Below, in pieces: positions 53,103 through 63,852 of a DNA stretch of 64,000 nt. Position numbers and translations under genes: made by a program. The notes beneath the pieces are model-generated. The model worked only from the letters and a program-made list of their open reading frames with translations, searched no databases and was not told where the DNA came from. Source of the stretch: Macrotis lagotis (taxonomy: Eukaryota > Chordata > Mammalia > Peramelemorphia > Peramelidae); assembly GCF_037893015.1 (NCBI RefSeq), contig NC_133659.1, forward strand, positions 16,664,746-16,728,745, in the 5' to 3' direction. Within the stretch, counting starts at the first letter, position 1. Each line of letters starts with the position of its first letter.

Positions 53103-53325
53103 AGGCAATTGGATGGTACAGTCGATTGGGCTGAGTCTGGAATCAGGAAGATCAGAGTTCAAATCTAGCCTTGGACTCTTTCTAGCTGTGTAACCCTGGG
53201 CATCTCCCTTAACCTCCATTTCCTCATCTGTAAAATGAGAAGAATAATATACCTACCATCCAGCGTTGTTGTGCAGATCAAATGATAAAATATTTGTAAA
53301 ATGCTTTGCAAACTTTAAAACTCTA
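53103..53325 (+). mobile_element. MIR-like SINE
   Basis: GAGTTCAAATCTAGCC, TAGCTGTGTAACCCTGGGC, CCTCATCTGTAAAATGAG, TTGTTGTGCAGATCAAATG and AATGCTTTGCAAAC follow MIR across its full length. Confidence 0.88.
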
Positions 53326-54604
53326 TTCAAAGGGTGACCATGATGAATATGTTGTTGTCAGAGCCAGTAGTCTATCAGAAATGTTACTAGGCAAGGCCTG
53401 ACTCAGACTGGCTCAGTAGTTCAGGCTTGGGGTTGGAATGGAAAGGGACATTTATTGATCATTTAACAAAAGAAAGTTACTTAATCATATGGAAAGGCTG
53501 TTGAGCAAAGACAGTTTTGGTTCTGTTGGATTCTACTCTCCTATCTCCATTTGGGAATGTGCCCAGGCAGAAGTGATCTCATTAAGAAATTCCTTAATCC
53601 TTGTGCTTTTGCCTCCTGATACAGAGGCCACAGTCCTCAGGATAGCAGAGAACCTCCTCCTCTCCTTTTGTAGAGTCTTCACTAAATCCCTCTTAGGTGT
53701 AAGCTCTTTTATACTGAGGACTGGTACCTTCTACTGTCCATAGCTAATCCTTCTCTCCATTATGAAGGGTTATTATTCTGCTATCACCCTTGGGTAACTG
53801 TCTTTCCATATCCTTCAGGAGGTACTTCCAATGCTCCAATGCCCATTGCTACTGACTAGTTATGAATGGAAACTCAGATGGGGCTTCCAGATTCCCTAAA
53901 TTCATAAGACCTCTTTGATATTTACAATTTAGAGTTCTCATTCACCTAAACTCAGTAAAATATTTACATACAGAGAGGGAAATGACCATGTTCTCACATT
54001 AAGGTGGGAGAACAGGGCTTACACACCTCTCCTATCAACTTTCAGCACCAACTTGAAATAGTGCTGCCCAATTATTACTGAAAAAAAACCCCCCAAAAGA
54101 TTGAGAAATGGACATCACTCCTGTTATAGGCACTGCACAGTGTCTCCTGATCATGGACTCTTCCACTTTGATAGCCAATCAGAAGATTTTTCATCATTAT
54201 ATAGGACATACAAACTCCTGAATCATCATGTGCAGAAACTGACTCCCCCAAGTCTCCACATGGTCTCTTGTGACCAAGTCATTCACAGGCAGAGAATGTC
54301 CTCATATGCTCAAAGCTCAGAGTTGTAATGGACCTTGGAGACTATCTGGTTTAGATGGGGAAGTCCTCAGGTTTATCCTATTTGGGGATGCCATTTTCCA
54401 GATTGTAGCAAGCCCTTGAGTACTATACAGTTTTTAATTGACATTCACAGCAATTATACCTGTCAAATAAGACAGAAAAAAGCCAAGTATCTGATGAATG
54501 TCTTTTGTCCAGATAGTGAAATGAAGTTCAATGGATGGCCCATTGAGTTGGTACATCAGTGCCTATTATTATTGTGTTTTCCTGACACATTGATGCTGTC
54601 AATC
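53326..54604. other. Intergenic, unrecognised
   Basis: No gene or clear repeat. The segment up to about 54090 might be an old LTR-type repeat (CACATTAAGGTGGGAGAACA, CAACTTTCAGCACCAAC), but no direct repeat supports this. Confidence 0.35.
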
Positions 54605-54875
54605 AGATTTTCTTGCAAAAACATTGGAGTCATTTGCCAATTCCTTCTCCTTTGGATTAATGCCTAGATTAAGTGATTTGCCCTGGATCACATAGCTAGT
54701 AAGTGTCTGAAGTTGGATTTGAACTTAGGTATTCCTGACTTCTAGATAAGAATTCTATCCACTGAACCATCTAATTGCTCCTATCTCTGTCAACTAGGTA
54801 AATCAGTGGTTAGAGCACTCAAACTTGGAGTCAGAAAAATCTGAGTTCAAATTTAGCCTTAGATACCTACTAGTT
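54605..54875. mobile_element. Two decayed SINEs in opposite orientation
   Basis: 54605-54780 reads as a reversed SINE with an RTE-like tail (CATTGGAGTCATTTGCC, GATTTGAACTTAGG, CCATCTAATTGCTCC). 54786-54875 reads as a forward SINE (GGTTAGAGCACTCAAACTTG, GAGTTCAAATTTAGCC). Confidence 0.7.
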
Positions 54876-55335
54876 TTAAATGACATCAAGGTCTAGTCTT
54901 TGTAGCATTCCTATTTTACCTGTGGTACTATATAGCTATGAGCCATGGAACCCTATAATCTTTGAAACACCAAGAAGAGGTCCATCTAAATCACAATGGA
55001 GTGGGTTTTCCCCCCTTTAGTTCTGATTCTTCTTTCACAACGTGACTAATATGGAAATAAGTTAAACATAGTTTGCATGTAATTTTTGCATGTAATTGGA
55101 AAACGTGACTGAAGACAACTGAACTGAACTAGATTCTGTTATGAACTCCAGTTGCTGAGCTTCTGATAGTTCTTTTGAACCTCATAAAATCTTGACCTAG
55201 TCTATTCCATCTCTGTTACCTATTCACCTAAGATCAGGAAAGAAGAAACAAGCCACATCATCATGTGTGCATGGCCACATGGCAGCCAGTGGGAGGAGTT
55301 AATACATCTTCTCCCACTTCTTCTCTAAAGACATT

Positions 55336-55485
55336 TTTTTTTAGTTTTTTGCAAGGCAATGGGTTAAGTGACTTGCCCAAGGCCACACAGCTAGGTAATT
55401 ATTAAGTGTCTGAGGCCGGATTTGAACTCAGGTACTCCTGACTCCAGGGCTGGTGCTCTATCCACTGCACCACCTAGCTACCCCC
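55336..55485 (-). mobile_element. Marsupial tRNA-type SINE
   Basis: Reversed: GCAAGGCAATGGGTTAAGTG, GATTTGAACTCAGGTACTCC, CACTGCACCACCTAGCTACC. CTCTAAAGACATTTT and CTCTATAGATTTTG flank it. Confidence 0.93.
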
Positions 55486-55489
55486 TCTC

Positions 55490-56805
55490 TATAGATTTTG
55501 GACAGTTTTTCCTCCTCATTCATAACATACCAGGGAAGAGAGAGTTATTTTTATCCATTCAAGTACTTGTGAACATTCAATTCTGTCTCAGCAGCCAATT
55601 AAAGCCTTTTCATCAATCTATAGTAGACTGACAGGAAACAGTCAAAGGATACCTCTGTATATTCTGAATCAGAGATAGCAACTCTCTATCACTCATCATC
55701 CTGCATTTCCAAAAGCAGACTCTCCATGGGGTGGCACCAGGCATGCTTTAGGGGCTGTGTCCTCATTGACTAGCTCCCCTACCTCCATCCCCAGATATTA
55801 CCTTCAAATACCCTATTCTTATAGAAAGAGGAACCCTGATCCTTGATCTCATGGCCCTTACAGTCTAATTGGAAAAGGAAGTTAGAAGAATTCAGGAAAA
55901 GTCAAATGAACCCAACACAGGGAAGAATCAAATCCTTGATGAAGATACTAAATGCTGCTACAGTTCAGAAGAGGAAGAGCCATATGTATGGGACATGACA
56001 GGGAATCAATAAGAGCAAACATCTCTCCTTAAAACTGTCTGTGACTGCACTTGGATAACCTGTATGAAATTGTTCATCTTCCAAATGAAGAGAGATTGGG
56101 GGAAAGGAGATGCTTTGGAATTCAAAAATTAAAAGAAAACACAGCTATTAAAATTACACATAAAATTGGAAGAAAATAAAATAATAAATAATGTTTTAAG
56201 GAAAAAAATAACTCTATGTCTGCTTTTTGCCCCACAACCTTTGCACATTTTGCCTGCCTTTCTCTCTCAAATCTGCTAAAGATCAACACTTTCTTTAAAT
56301 AGGGATCTTTTTTGTAATGGACTCTTGGCAGACTAAACCTGCTGAATAAACTAAACTGACAATTTTACTTAAGAAAGATATTTAATGAGGATTAGATAGC
56401 ACATGGACTTTTGGGGGAATTTCTAGCTCAGTATAAACATGTGAATCCATCAAAATTGACTGCTATAAGTTGAGAGTATAAGTCTTCAAAATAGCCCAGA
56501 GCTAAAGACATAAGATTTATTGTAAATAGAATGGAATTAGATGACCTCTCCTGGCCTCATTGGGCCTATCTCATGAGTGGGCGGTAAAGATTTCCCAGCT
56601 CCAGACCAAGTAGAAAATTGATAAAAATGGAAGTAGGGGGAGGTAGGGGGAGGAAAATGGGCGGCCTTTATGGCCCTTCAGGTCACCTCTTCCCATTAGT
56701 TCTTCCTGAGCTTCCATTTTGAGGAAATGCCAAGACCAGGTATCCTTGGCTGGTTGACTCGTCACTTGTGCCTTCTGGCTTTATTATCAGACTTTTGTTG
56801 CCTTT
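55490..56805. other. Intergenic, no gene
   Basis: AT-rich; no recognised repeat or coding sequence. Confidence 0.4.
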
Positions 56806-56809
56806 CACC

Positions 56810-57150
56810 AGTAAGAACCCTCTGCCCTGCAGCCTTTTCACCCTGAAATATCTTTTCCCCTTTGTTGGCCTCCTTCTTTCACTGGTGAGTTCCTCCTCAA
56901 CCTCAGTTTTAAGGAAATGACCAGCTCACTCCTCTCTCAGCTCTCCCACTGACTCTCTAGAGGACTTGGCCACCATTTCCACAAGGTTATAGCTACCCAA
57001 CTCGCTGCCTTTCATTTCCCTTTGATGTGCTGTCTTCTTCCATTAGAATGTAAGCTCCTTGAGGACAGGAACTATCATTCTTTCATATTTCAGATGTTTT
57101 GCAGTGTGTCTGGCTCATAGGAAGCTTTCAATAAATGCTTGTTTATTTGA
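56810..57150 (+). mobile_element. L2-like LINE 3' end
   Basis: TTAGAATGTAAGCTCCTTGA, GGACAGGAACTATC and AAGCTTTCAATAAATGCTTG mark an L2 3' end; the C-rich part upstream is probably the same element. Confidence 0.7.
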
Positions 57151-57173
57151 GAAAGTTGGGGAGAGACTTACTG

Positions 57174-57414
57174 AGACAGAGACAAAGAGAGACAGGTCAT
57201 GTGGGTAGAGAAAAGAAGATAGGACATGACAGGAAAAGAGAAAATTAAAGAGAACAGCAGAAAGAGGAAGTGAGAGGATGCAAATGGGGAGAAGAAAGAA
57301 AAAATAAGGAGCGGATAAAGAGTAAGAGGAAAAAAGGGTGAGAATGAGAGTGAGAGAGAAAGGGAAAGGAGAGAAGGAGAGAGGGAAAGAAGGAGAAAGG
57401 GAGAGAGAGAGCTA
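57174..57414 (+). repeat. Purine-rich (GA/GAAA) tract
   Basis: About 240 bp almost free of pyrimidines on the + strand, with GAGAGA and GGGAAAG words; its complement gives Ser/Leu-rich open frames that are artefacts. Confidence 0.9.
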
Positions 57415-57600
57415 GACTGGGGTGATTTGTCATTTCCTTCTCTAGCCCATTTTATAGATGAAAAAGAGACCAAAAAAAAAAAAATAAAACACAATTGAAG
57501 GACTTGCCCAAGATCGCATAGCTATTTACTGTCTGAGGCCAGATTTGAACTCATGAAGATGAGTCAGGTTCAGCATTCTATTCATTATTTCACTTAACTC
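57415..57600 (-). mobile_element. SINE with an RTE/BovB-like tail, partial
   Basis: GACTGGGGTGATTTGTCATT, CCTTCTCTAGCCCATTTTAT, then CTTGCCCAAGATCGCATAGC and GATTTGAACTCATG. Confidence 0.75.
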
Positions 57601-57689
57601 TTATAATATAGCTAGAGTATTTAACTCTTTTGGTATAGTAGCTAGGTAGTACCATGAAGTCAGAAAAACTCACCTTTCTAAGCTCCTAA

Positions 57690-58000
57690 GCGCCTCTATC
57701 TACCACCTATCTCATTTCACAGATTTTAACCTTGAAGTCCCCCAGGATGGCATCCTTGGCATTCTTGACTTTTCTCTAGACCTCACTCCCCTTATCCAAC
57801 ATGTTGCCAATTCTTATTTCTACTTTTATAACATGTCTCCTATCTATCTCCTCTCCACTCACCATCACCACCTTATTCTTGGCTATTGCAATGTCTGAAC
57901 TTGTCTCCCTGCCCATTTTCCCAAAGCATACTCTTCTGGCTGAAGCCTTATGGATGAAAGGTGAGTAACTACCTCATTTCCCTTAAGCCCCTACCTTTAT
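57690..58000 (+). mobile_element. L2-like LINE fragment
   Basis: TGAAGTCCCCCAGGATGG, CCAACATGTTGCCAATTC, CTCACCATCACCACC and CTTGGCTATTGCAATG are in the order found in L2 ORF2/3' sequence. Confidence 0.6.
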
Positions 58001-58632
58001 TCCAAATAACTGCAGGTTAATAAGGTGCTACTTAATAACAGCCAAGGATGACAAAGTGATAAGATACTAACCAAGAATGTGTAGGTTAGAAAGAAAATAT
58101 TTTAAATAAAATAACATAAATAATAAAATAAATAAAAAAGACTGTGAGAAAAACAAGCAAGTATAATTGGGTAACAATGCCATACTTAGGAAGAGTATTG
58201 ATGAATTGAAACCCAGACTGGGTCTGTATAGTGAGAGAGCTATCTGGAGACCAATGAATGAAGGATGGATGAAGGGATTCGTAGGTAGATAATTGAAAAG
58301 CATTTCTTGCTTGCTATATGTTAGGAACTGGAGATGCAGAAGCCAAAGAGGGAAAGACTGCCTTCAAGAAAATTCTGTTCTAATAGAGGGAGTCCATATT
58401 CTTGGGATATGGTGACTAAGGAAGGGCAAAATATGAGGAATGCCTTTTCCAGAAATAATAGCATTATCATTTTAATTACTGTTTCCAGATCAAGGAATGG
58501 AAAACTTTGGAAAACAGCTTCCTCTTGATGGGCTTAGGGGTTGGATAGCTCTAGTGAGCTCTCAACAATCTGCCCTATGATTTGAAGAAGCTAGGAGTGT
58601 TTAGACTAACAAAGAGAAGGGACAGGGATCCT
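58001..58632. other. Intergenic, no gene
   Basis: Weak old-repeat similarity near 58300-58400 (ATGTTAGGAACTGGAGATGC); otherwise nothing. Confidence 0.4.
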
Positions 58633-58868
58633 GTTGTTGTTCAGTCATTTTTCAGTTATGTCCAACTCTTATTGAACACAATTGGGTTTTCTCATCAAAG
58701 ATACTAGAGCAGTGTGGCCATATCCTTCTCCAGATTATTTTATAAATGAGGAACCTGAGGCAAACAGGGACTTGCCCAGGGTCACATAGCTAATGAGTCT
58801 GAGACATATTTGAACTCTGGTCTTCCTAAGTCTAGGCTAGGTGCTGATACACTATAATACCTCCTAGC
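58633..58868 (-). mobile_element. SINE with an RTE/BovB-like tail
   Basis: GTTGTTCAGTCATTTTTCAG, CAACTCTTATTGAAC, TTTTCTCATCAAAGATACT, CCTTCTCCAG, then CTGAGGCAAACAGGGACTTG. Confidence 0.82.
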
Positions 58869-59029
58869 TGTAGTGAGTTCTCCGTAATCAGTGTCCCAAG
58901 ACATATGAAATGCACAAGCTAGGAGTATTTAGACTGGAGAAGAGATGAGGAAGCAATACAGCTCACATTAAGCTATTTATCTACTTGGCTTCTTGGGGCA
59001 GAACCGGGAGAAATGGTGAAAGTTCATAG

Positions 59030-59212
59030 AATCTTAGTTTTAGACCTAGAAGGGAGCTCAAAAGTCATCACTGTCTCGTAATTTTACAGATGAATAAATT
59101 GAAGTTTAAAGAGATTAAGTAACATGTCCAAGGTCAATCAAAGTCCTCATCTGAGGCAGAATTTGAACCCAAGTCCTCTAATTTCAAAGTCAGCATTCTT
59201 TCCATTGTATTA
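59030..59212 (-). mobile_element. MIR-like SINE
   Basis: TTTTACAGATGAATAAATTG, GAGATTAAGTAACATG and GAATTTGAACCCAAGTCC; it abuts the transposon that follows. Confidence 0.65.
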
Positions 59213-59948
59213 CCATACTTTCCCATGTATAAGATGCACTCTTTCCCAAAAAGTTTGGGGTCTAAAAACTGGCAGTGTCTTTTACAGTGGTGGTAGATTT
59301 CTAAACTTGCATTTTCCACATTTTTGAGCTTGTTTTTGTGCTCATTGTTTCACATTTGTTTCCTGCATATTAGGTTACATTTTGCCACATTCTGCCCCCA
59401 AATGGCTCAGAACAAATTTTCTTCCAGTGCTGAATTCAAGTTAAAAGTGATCCATTTTGCAAAAGTGAATGGAAATCATGCTACTGAATGTTAGTTTGGT
59501 CCTCCTCCAACTGAGAAAACAATCTGATTCTGGCTCCAGGAAGAAGGAACCTTACTGAAAAACACCTTGGCAGAAAGCCATGAGAGGCAAATCAGCAAAA
59601 TGACCTGAGTTAGAGAGGGAATTGCAGATATGGATTGAAAAGCAAAGGACAATTGGAATTCCTTTGTCCACAAAAATGGTTCAGCATGAGGCAAGAAGTG
59701 TTGCTGATGAAAAAGAAATTACTGATTTCAAAGGAGGACACCATTGGTGCCTCAGGTTCATGAAATAGAATGGACCAAGCATGTGTACACACATCAGACT
59801 TGCCCAAAAGATGCCTGAAAGCTAGGAGCAGAAGTCCTTGAATTTCATGATGAATAAAACTTAAGTTCAATAACTTTATGTGATACATTTTTTTTTCCAG
59901 ATTTCATGCCCCCAAATTAAGGTGCATCTTATACATGGGGAAATATGG
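59213..59948 (+). mobile_element. Decayed pogo/Tigger-type DNA transposon
   Basis: Ends are inverted repeats: TCCCATGTATAAGATGCAC at 59221 and its complement GTGCATCTTATACATGGGG at 59922. Inside, interrupted + strand pieces recall the DNA-binding part of pogo-type (CENP-B-like) transposases: AEFKLKVIHFAKVNGNHAT, then FGPPPTEKTI and a basic, stop-ridden segment. No DDE catalytic region is present, so this is a truncated, dead element. Confidence 0.75.
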
Positions 59949-60339
59949 CACATTGTCACCTGGCTCCAAGCCTCCTGCTATTCTCACTATATTAGTAGTA
60001 CCTCCATTCCACTTTTGGTCAACTCTAATTGTTAGAAAGATTTTCTTAAATGGAGGTGACCTCCTTGAAAGATAGACCTCCATGAAACTCCTTGTTGCTC
60101 CCAGTTTTGGAGTCTGGAGTACAACTGAGCCAAATACTCTTTCAAGTGAAAGCCCTTTGATACTTGGATTGTAATGAATGTTGGTCTGTTGAGAGACTCA
60201 TCAGATTGAAGTTAAGGACATGAATTTTTTGGGTACAGCAAAAATCCCAGAGTCTGCTCCTGAAGACCTGGAATCAGTGTTAGTTTCCAGAGAACCTATA
60301 ATACCAGAACCACTGGGTTTGAAGAACCTTAATGATTTT
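59949..60339. other. Intergenic, nothing recognised
   Basis: No repeat or gene identified. Confidence 0.4.
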
Positions 60340-61240
60340 TTAATGAGAGTTCCCATGTGCTAAAAGAGTTCCACTGGGTTAAGTTCTGTGACTACAAAAG
60401 GAGACAATCTAATAGAGGCGATAACATCAGACAAATATATAAAGCAAACTATATACAGGATAAATAGGAAATGAGAAATAGAAGGGAGACACTGGAATGA
60501 AGAGGGATTAGGGAAGGCTTCCAGTAGAAGATGGGATTTTAGTTGAGACTTAAAGGAAGCCAGGGAGGTCAGTAGTCAGAATGGAGAAGAGTGTTCCAGT
60601 TCTCAGGGACAACCAGAGAAAATACCTGGAGGTAAGAGATAAAGGGAGTGGTCCATGGAGGGCAGGAGGCCAGGGTCACTGGATGGAAGGGTATATATAT
60701 TGGGGAGTAAGATGACAGAAGAATAGAAAGGTAGAGGGGGAAGATTAGGAAGAGCTTGGTATTCCAAACACAGCAGTTTGTATTTGCTCCTGGAGGCACT
60801 AGGGAGCCACTACAGTTTATTGAGGAGGGGGTGGTAGTGATGGGATTGGACCTCTACTTTAGGAAATCACTTTGACAATTGAAGGAAGGAAGGACTGACA
60901 TGAGGGGAATCTGGAGTCTGGCAGACAATCTAGCAGGTTTTGCAATAGTCTAGGCTTGAGGTAGTGAGAGTCTATACCAGAGTAAAAACTATGTCAAAGG
61001 AGAGAAGGAGGTTTATCAGAATGGTGTTACAGAGGTGAAATTCGTAGTAAGGGCCAAGGAAGGGTATATTTGGGTCTGGAAAGTCACAGGGATGATGAAT
61101 GGAGTCATAAGGCGATTAAGTGACTCATCCTTTCCAGGAATAGCCAAGTTGATTTGATTATTGTTCTTGGAGCTAGAGGTTGAAAGGGGTGGAGTGATGG
61201 CAGGAGAGAAAGGGGTGGTTGTGGGAAGGGCACAGAAGCA
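60340..61240 (+). repeat. Old interspersed repeat, best copy in window
   Basis: GGGAAGGCTTCCAGTAGAAG, AGTGTTCCAGTTCTCAGGGA, CTCCTGGAGGCACTAGGGAG, CCACTACAGTTTATTGAGG and GCAATAGTCTAGGCTTGAGG give a 900-bp colinear block of a family scattered through mammals. Related pieces are at 12797, 22790, 24240 and 50870. Class assignment (CR1/L3) is a guess. Confidence 0.6.
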
Positions 61241-61478
61241 CCATGAATTTCAGAGGGATGGAGAATAATGTGGGCTCTGGGTTGAGGCTAAATGTGGAAA
61301 ACTCCTCCATCTGGAGTACAGGGTTCCTCGACTTTCACAGAGCATTAAGGTTTCACAAGCACTTTACGGATAGTATCCCATTTGATCCTCACAGTTCTGG
61401 AAGGTAGGGGCTAGTTATATGTTTCTATGATTCCCCAAAAGGCTAAGTCTCTTACCCAAAGGTATACACTTGTATTTT

Positions 61479-62260
61479 TTCAAATTAATTTATTTTTTAT
61501 TAAAGATATTATTTGAGTTTTACAATCCCCCCCCATCTTACTTCCCTCCCCCCCCCCCCGTGGAAAGCAATCTGTCAGTCTTTACTTTGTTTCCATGTTG
61601 TACACTAATCCAAATTGAGTGTGATGAGAGAGAAATCATATCCTTAAGGAAGAGACAAGAAGTCTAAGAGGCAACAAGATCAGACAATAAGATATCTGTT
61701 TTTTTCCCTAAATTAAAGGGAATAGTCCTTGAACTTTGTTCAAACTCCACAGCTCCTTATCTGGATGCAGATGACACTCTCCTTTGCAGACAGCCCAAAA
61801 TTGTTCCTGATTGTTGCACTGATGGAATGAGCAAGTTCTTTAAGGTTGAACATCACCCCCATGTTACTGTTAGGGTGTACAGTGTTTTTCTGGTTCTGCT
61901 CATCTCAATTGGCATCAGCTCATGCAAATGCCTCCAGGCTTCCATGAAATCCCATCCCTCATGGTTTCTAATAGAACAATAGTGTTCCATGACATACATA
62001 CACCACAGTTTGCTAAGCCATTCCCCAATTGAATGACATTTACTTGATTTCCAATTCTTTGCCACCACAAACAGGGCTGCTATGAATATTTTTGTACAAG
62101 TGATGTTTTTACCCTTTTTCCTCATCTCTTCAGGGTATAGACCTAATAGTGGTATTGCTGGGTCAAAGGGTATGCTCATTTTTGTTGCCCTTTGGGTGTA
62201 GTTCCAAATAGCTCTCCAGAAAGGTTGGATGAGTTCACAGCTTCACCAACAGTGTAATAG
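61479..62260 (-). mobile_element. 5'-truncated L1 with 16-bp target duplication
   Basis: Reversed L1: T-rich tail, 3'UTR with C-runs, then (62179 down to 61853) the C-terminal end of ORF2 with PFDPAIPLLGLYP, CTKIFIAALF and MEHYCSIRNHEGWDF. TATACACTTGTATTTT flanks it at 61463 and 62261. Only the last fifth or so of ORF2's reading frame is present. Confidence 0.95.
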
Positions 62261-62461
62261 TATACACTTGTATTTTCCAAAAGTATGATTAGAACCCAGA
62301 CATAGCCATAACTAGGGATTTTTTTGCGTTGAAGGATTGACTAATAGTGTTTGTCACCTTTTCAATTTTGATACACCAAGGAAAAGCTCTGATTGCCCAC
62401 CCTAATTAGACTTCTTGGTACCATTGTCTATAAGTCCTGGGGGAACAAGGTGTGCCGGGCA

Positions 62462-62703
62462 GGGAGACAGGAAGACTTGAATTCAAATTGGTCTCTTAGT
62501 CATTGACAACCTGAGTGGTCTTGGGCAAGTCACTTAAAGAACTTCTGCTTGCCTCAGTTTCTTCCTCTGTAAAATGATGATTAAAAGAGCACCTATCTCC
62601 CAAGGTTTTTGTGAACATTAAATGAGATCATATTTATAAAGTGCTTAGCATTTTACTTAGGGATTGCTTTAGCAATGTTAGTTATTATTATTATTATTAT
62701 TAT
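62462..62703 (+). mobile_element. MIR-like SINE ending in (ATT)n
   Basis: GACTTGAATTCAAATTGG, CTTGGGCAAGTCACTTAAAG, CTCAGTTTCTTCCTCTGTA, AATGAGATCATATTTATAAA, then an (ATT)7 microsatellite. Confidence 0.82.
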
Positions 62704-62719
62704 GAAGTCCAGTACAATA

Positions 62720-62940
62720 TTGGTGTCTCTCAGTCTTCCCTCCAGTTATGTTGTCACTCTCCACCATAACCCTCTCCCCATTTCCAGTTCCCCTTAATAC
62801 ATCATTCCCCCCTCCCCCCTTTAGAATGTAAGTGTCTTGAGGGCAGGGACTGATTTGTTCATAGTCTTGTATTTCTTGTTATAGAATCTGGTGAATGGAA
62901 GATGTTTGAAGAACTCTTGTTGATTGATATTCAGCTGGGG
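62720..62940 (+). mobile_element. L2-like LINE 3' end
   Basis: CCATAACCCTCTCCCCATTT, TTAGAATGTAAGTGTCTTGA, GGGCAGGGACTG and TGGAAGATGTTTGAAGAAC follow an L2 3' end. Confidence 0.65.
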
Positions 62941-63450
62941 CTTGTACTAGATGGCCACCAAAGTTCCTTCCACCTCGTAGATTCTAAAGTGATACTCCAA
63001 AAGGGAAACCGCTTGTACTTTCTGGTTGATTTGTTTGGAAAAAAAGATAACAATCCCAGTGCATTATACACAGACATTGGCCAGAATCCGCCTGCTTGCC
63101 CAAGGGGTCTTTATTTCTTGACCCTAAATAGTAGAATAATTGGTTTATTGGGGAAGTATATTGGCTGTCCAATGGACAGATTGGTCTCCAGGGGATCTAT
63201 GGTTGTTCTTGCCCTGGCAGCAAAGGGGAAGAATGGCACCAACAGAATTTCAACAAAGACCCACGAAGCCAGTGTTCATTGCAGCTGGCCCTTAGGTCCA
63301 GCCAGAAATGTTTTCATGTCACCAGAATGTTTCTTCATCAGAAGGGAAATTTTCTTGTTTGCATTTTTATTTCAACAAGGCGTACACACAGGACCCACAG
63401 ACCCTGAGTTCTGTTTCTCATTATTCTCATTTTTTAACTCAGTCTACTAG
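62902..63450 (+). other. Unexplained 182-codon open frame
   Basis: Open from ATG 62902 to 63450. The first codons lie in the L2 3' end, which argues against a real start. The rest shows no signal peptide, TM helix or domain I recognise. The minus strand carries AATAAA words and GGGTCAAGAAATAAAGACCC near 63120, so a decayed LTR or other repeat is possible. Probably not a gene. Confidence 0.2.
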
Positions 63451-63852
63451 ACATGACTAAAATGTGGGTGAGACCTTCTGTCCTTGAAAAGACACCCCCA
63501 GGGCCATGCATCCAATCTCCTATTTTTTTAATAGTACCCAAGGATTGTAGGGAATAAGTTGGAAAAACCTGAGATCATGGATTATTGGGACATGAAATGT
63601 AGACTGTTAGAGCTGAAAATCACTCAAGAGTCTTAAGAATAGCAAATCATCAGATCTGCTTTTGGAGCAGCCCCCATACCCTGCTTGGAGAAGAGAGAGA
63701 TGATTCTGGAGAAGGGGCCCGAGTTCCTCATCCCCATTGGTGACTAACTGCTACCATCAGAAAGAAGACCCCTGGGAATGGAAACATCCCCCTCTTCCCC
63801 TAGCTCAGACCACTGGTCTTGCTTCTAGTTCAGTCCTTAAAACTGTCATCTA
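63451..63852. other. Intergenic, nothing recognised
   Basis: No gene or repeat identified. Confidence 0.4.

Noticed and set aside
57168..57494. Ser/Leu-rich minus-strand frame
   Set aside because: Translation of the polypurine tract; no domain, no conservation expected.
61853..62179. 108-codon minus-strand frame as a gene
   Set aside because: It is the C-terminal end of L1 ORF2 inside a truncated insertion.
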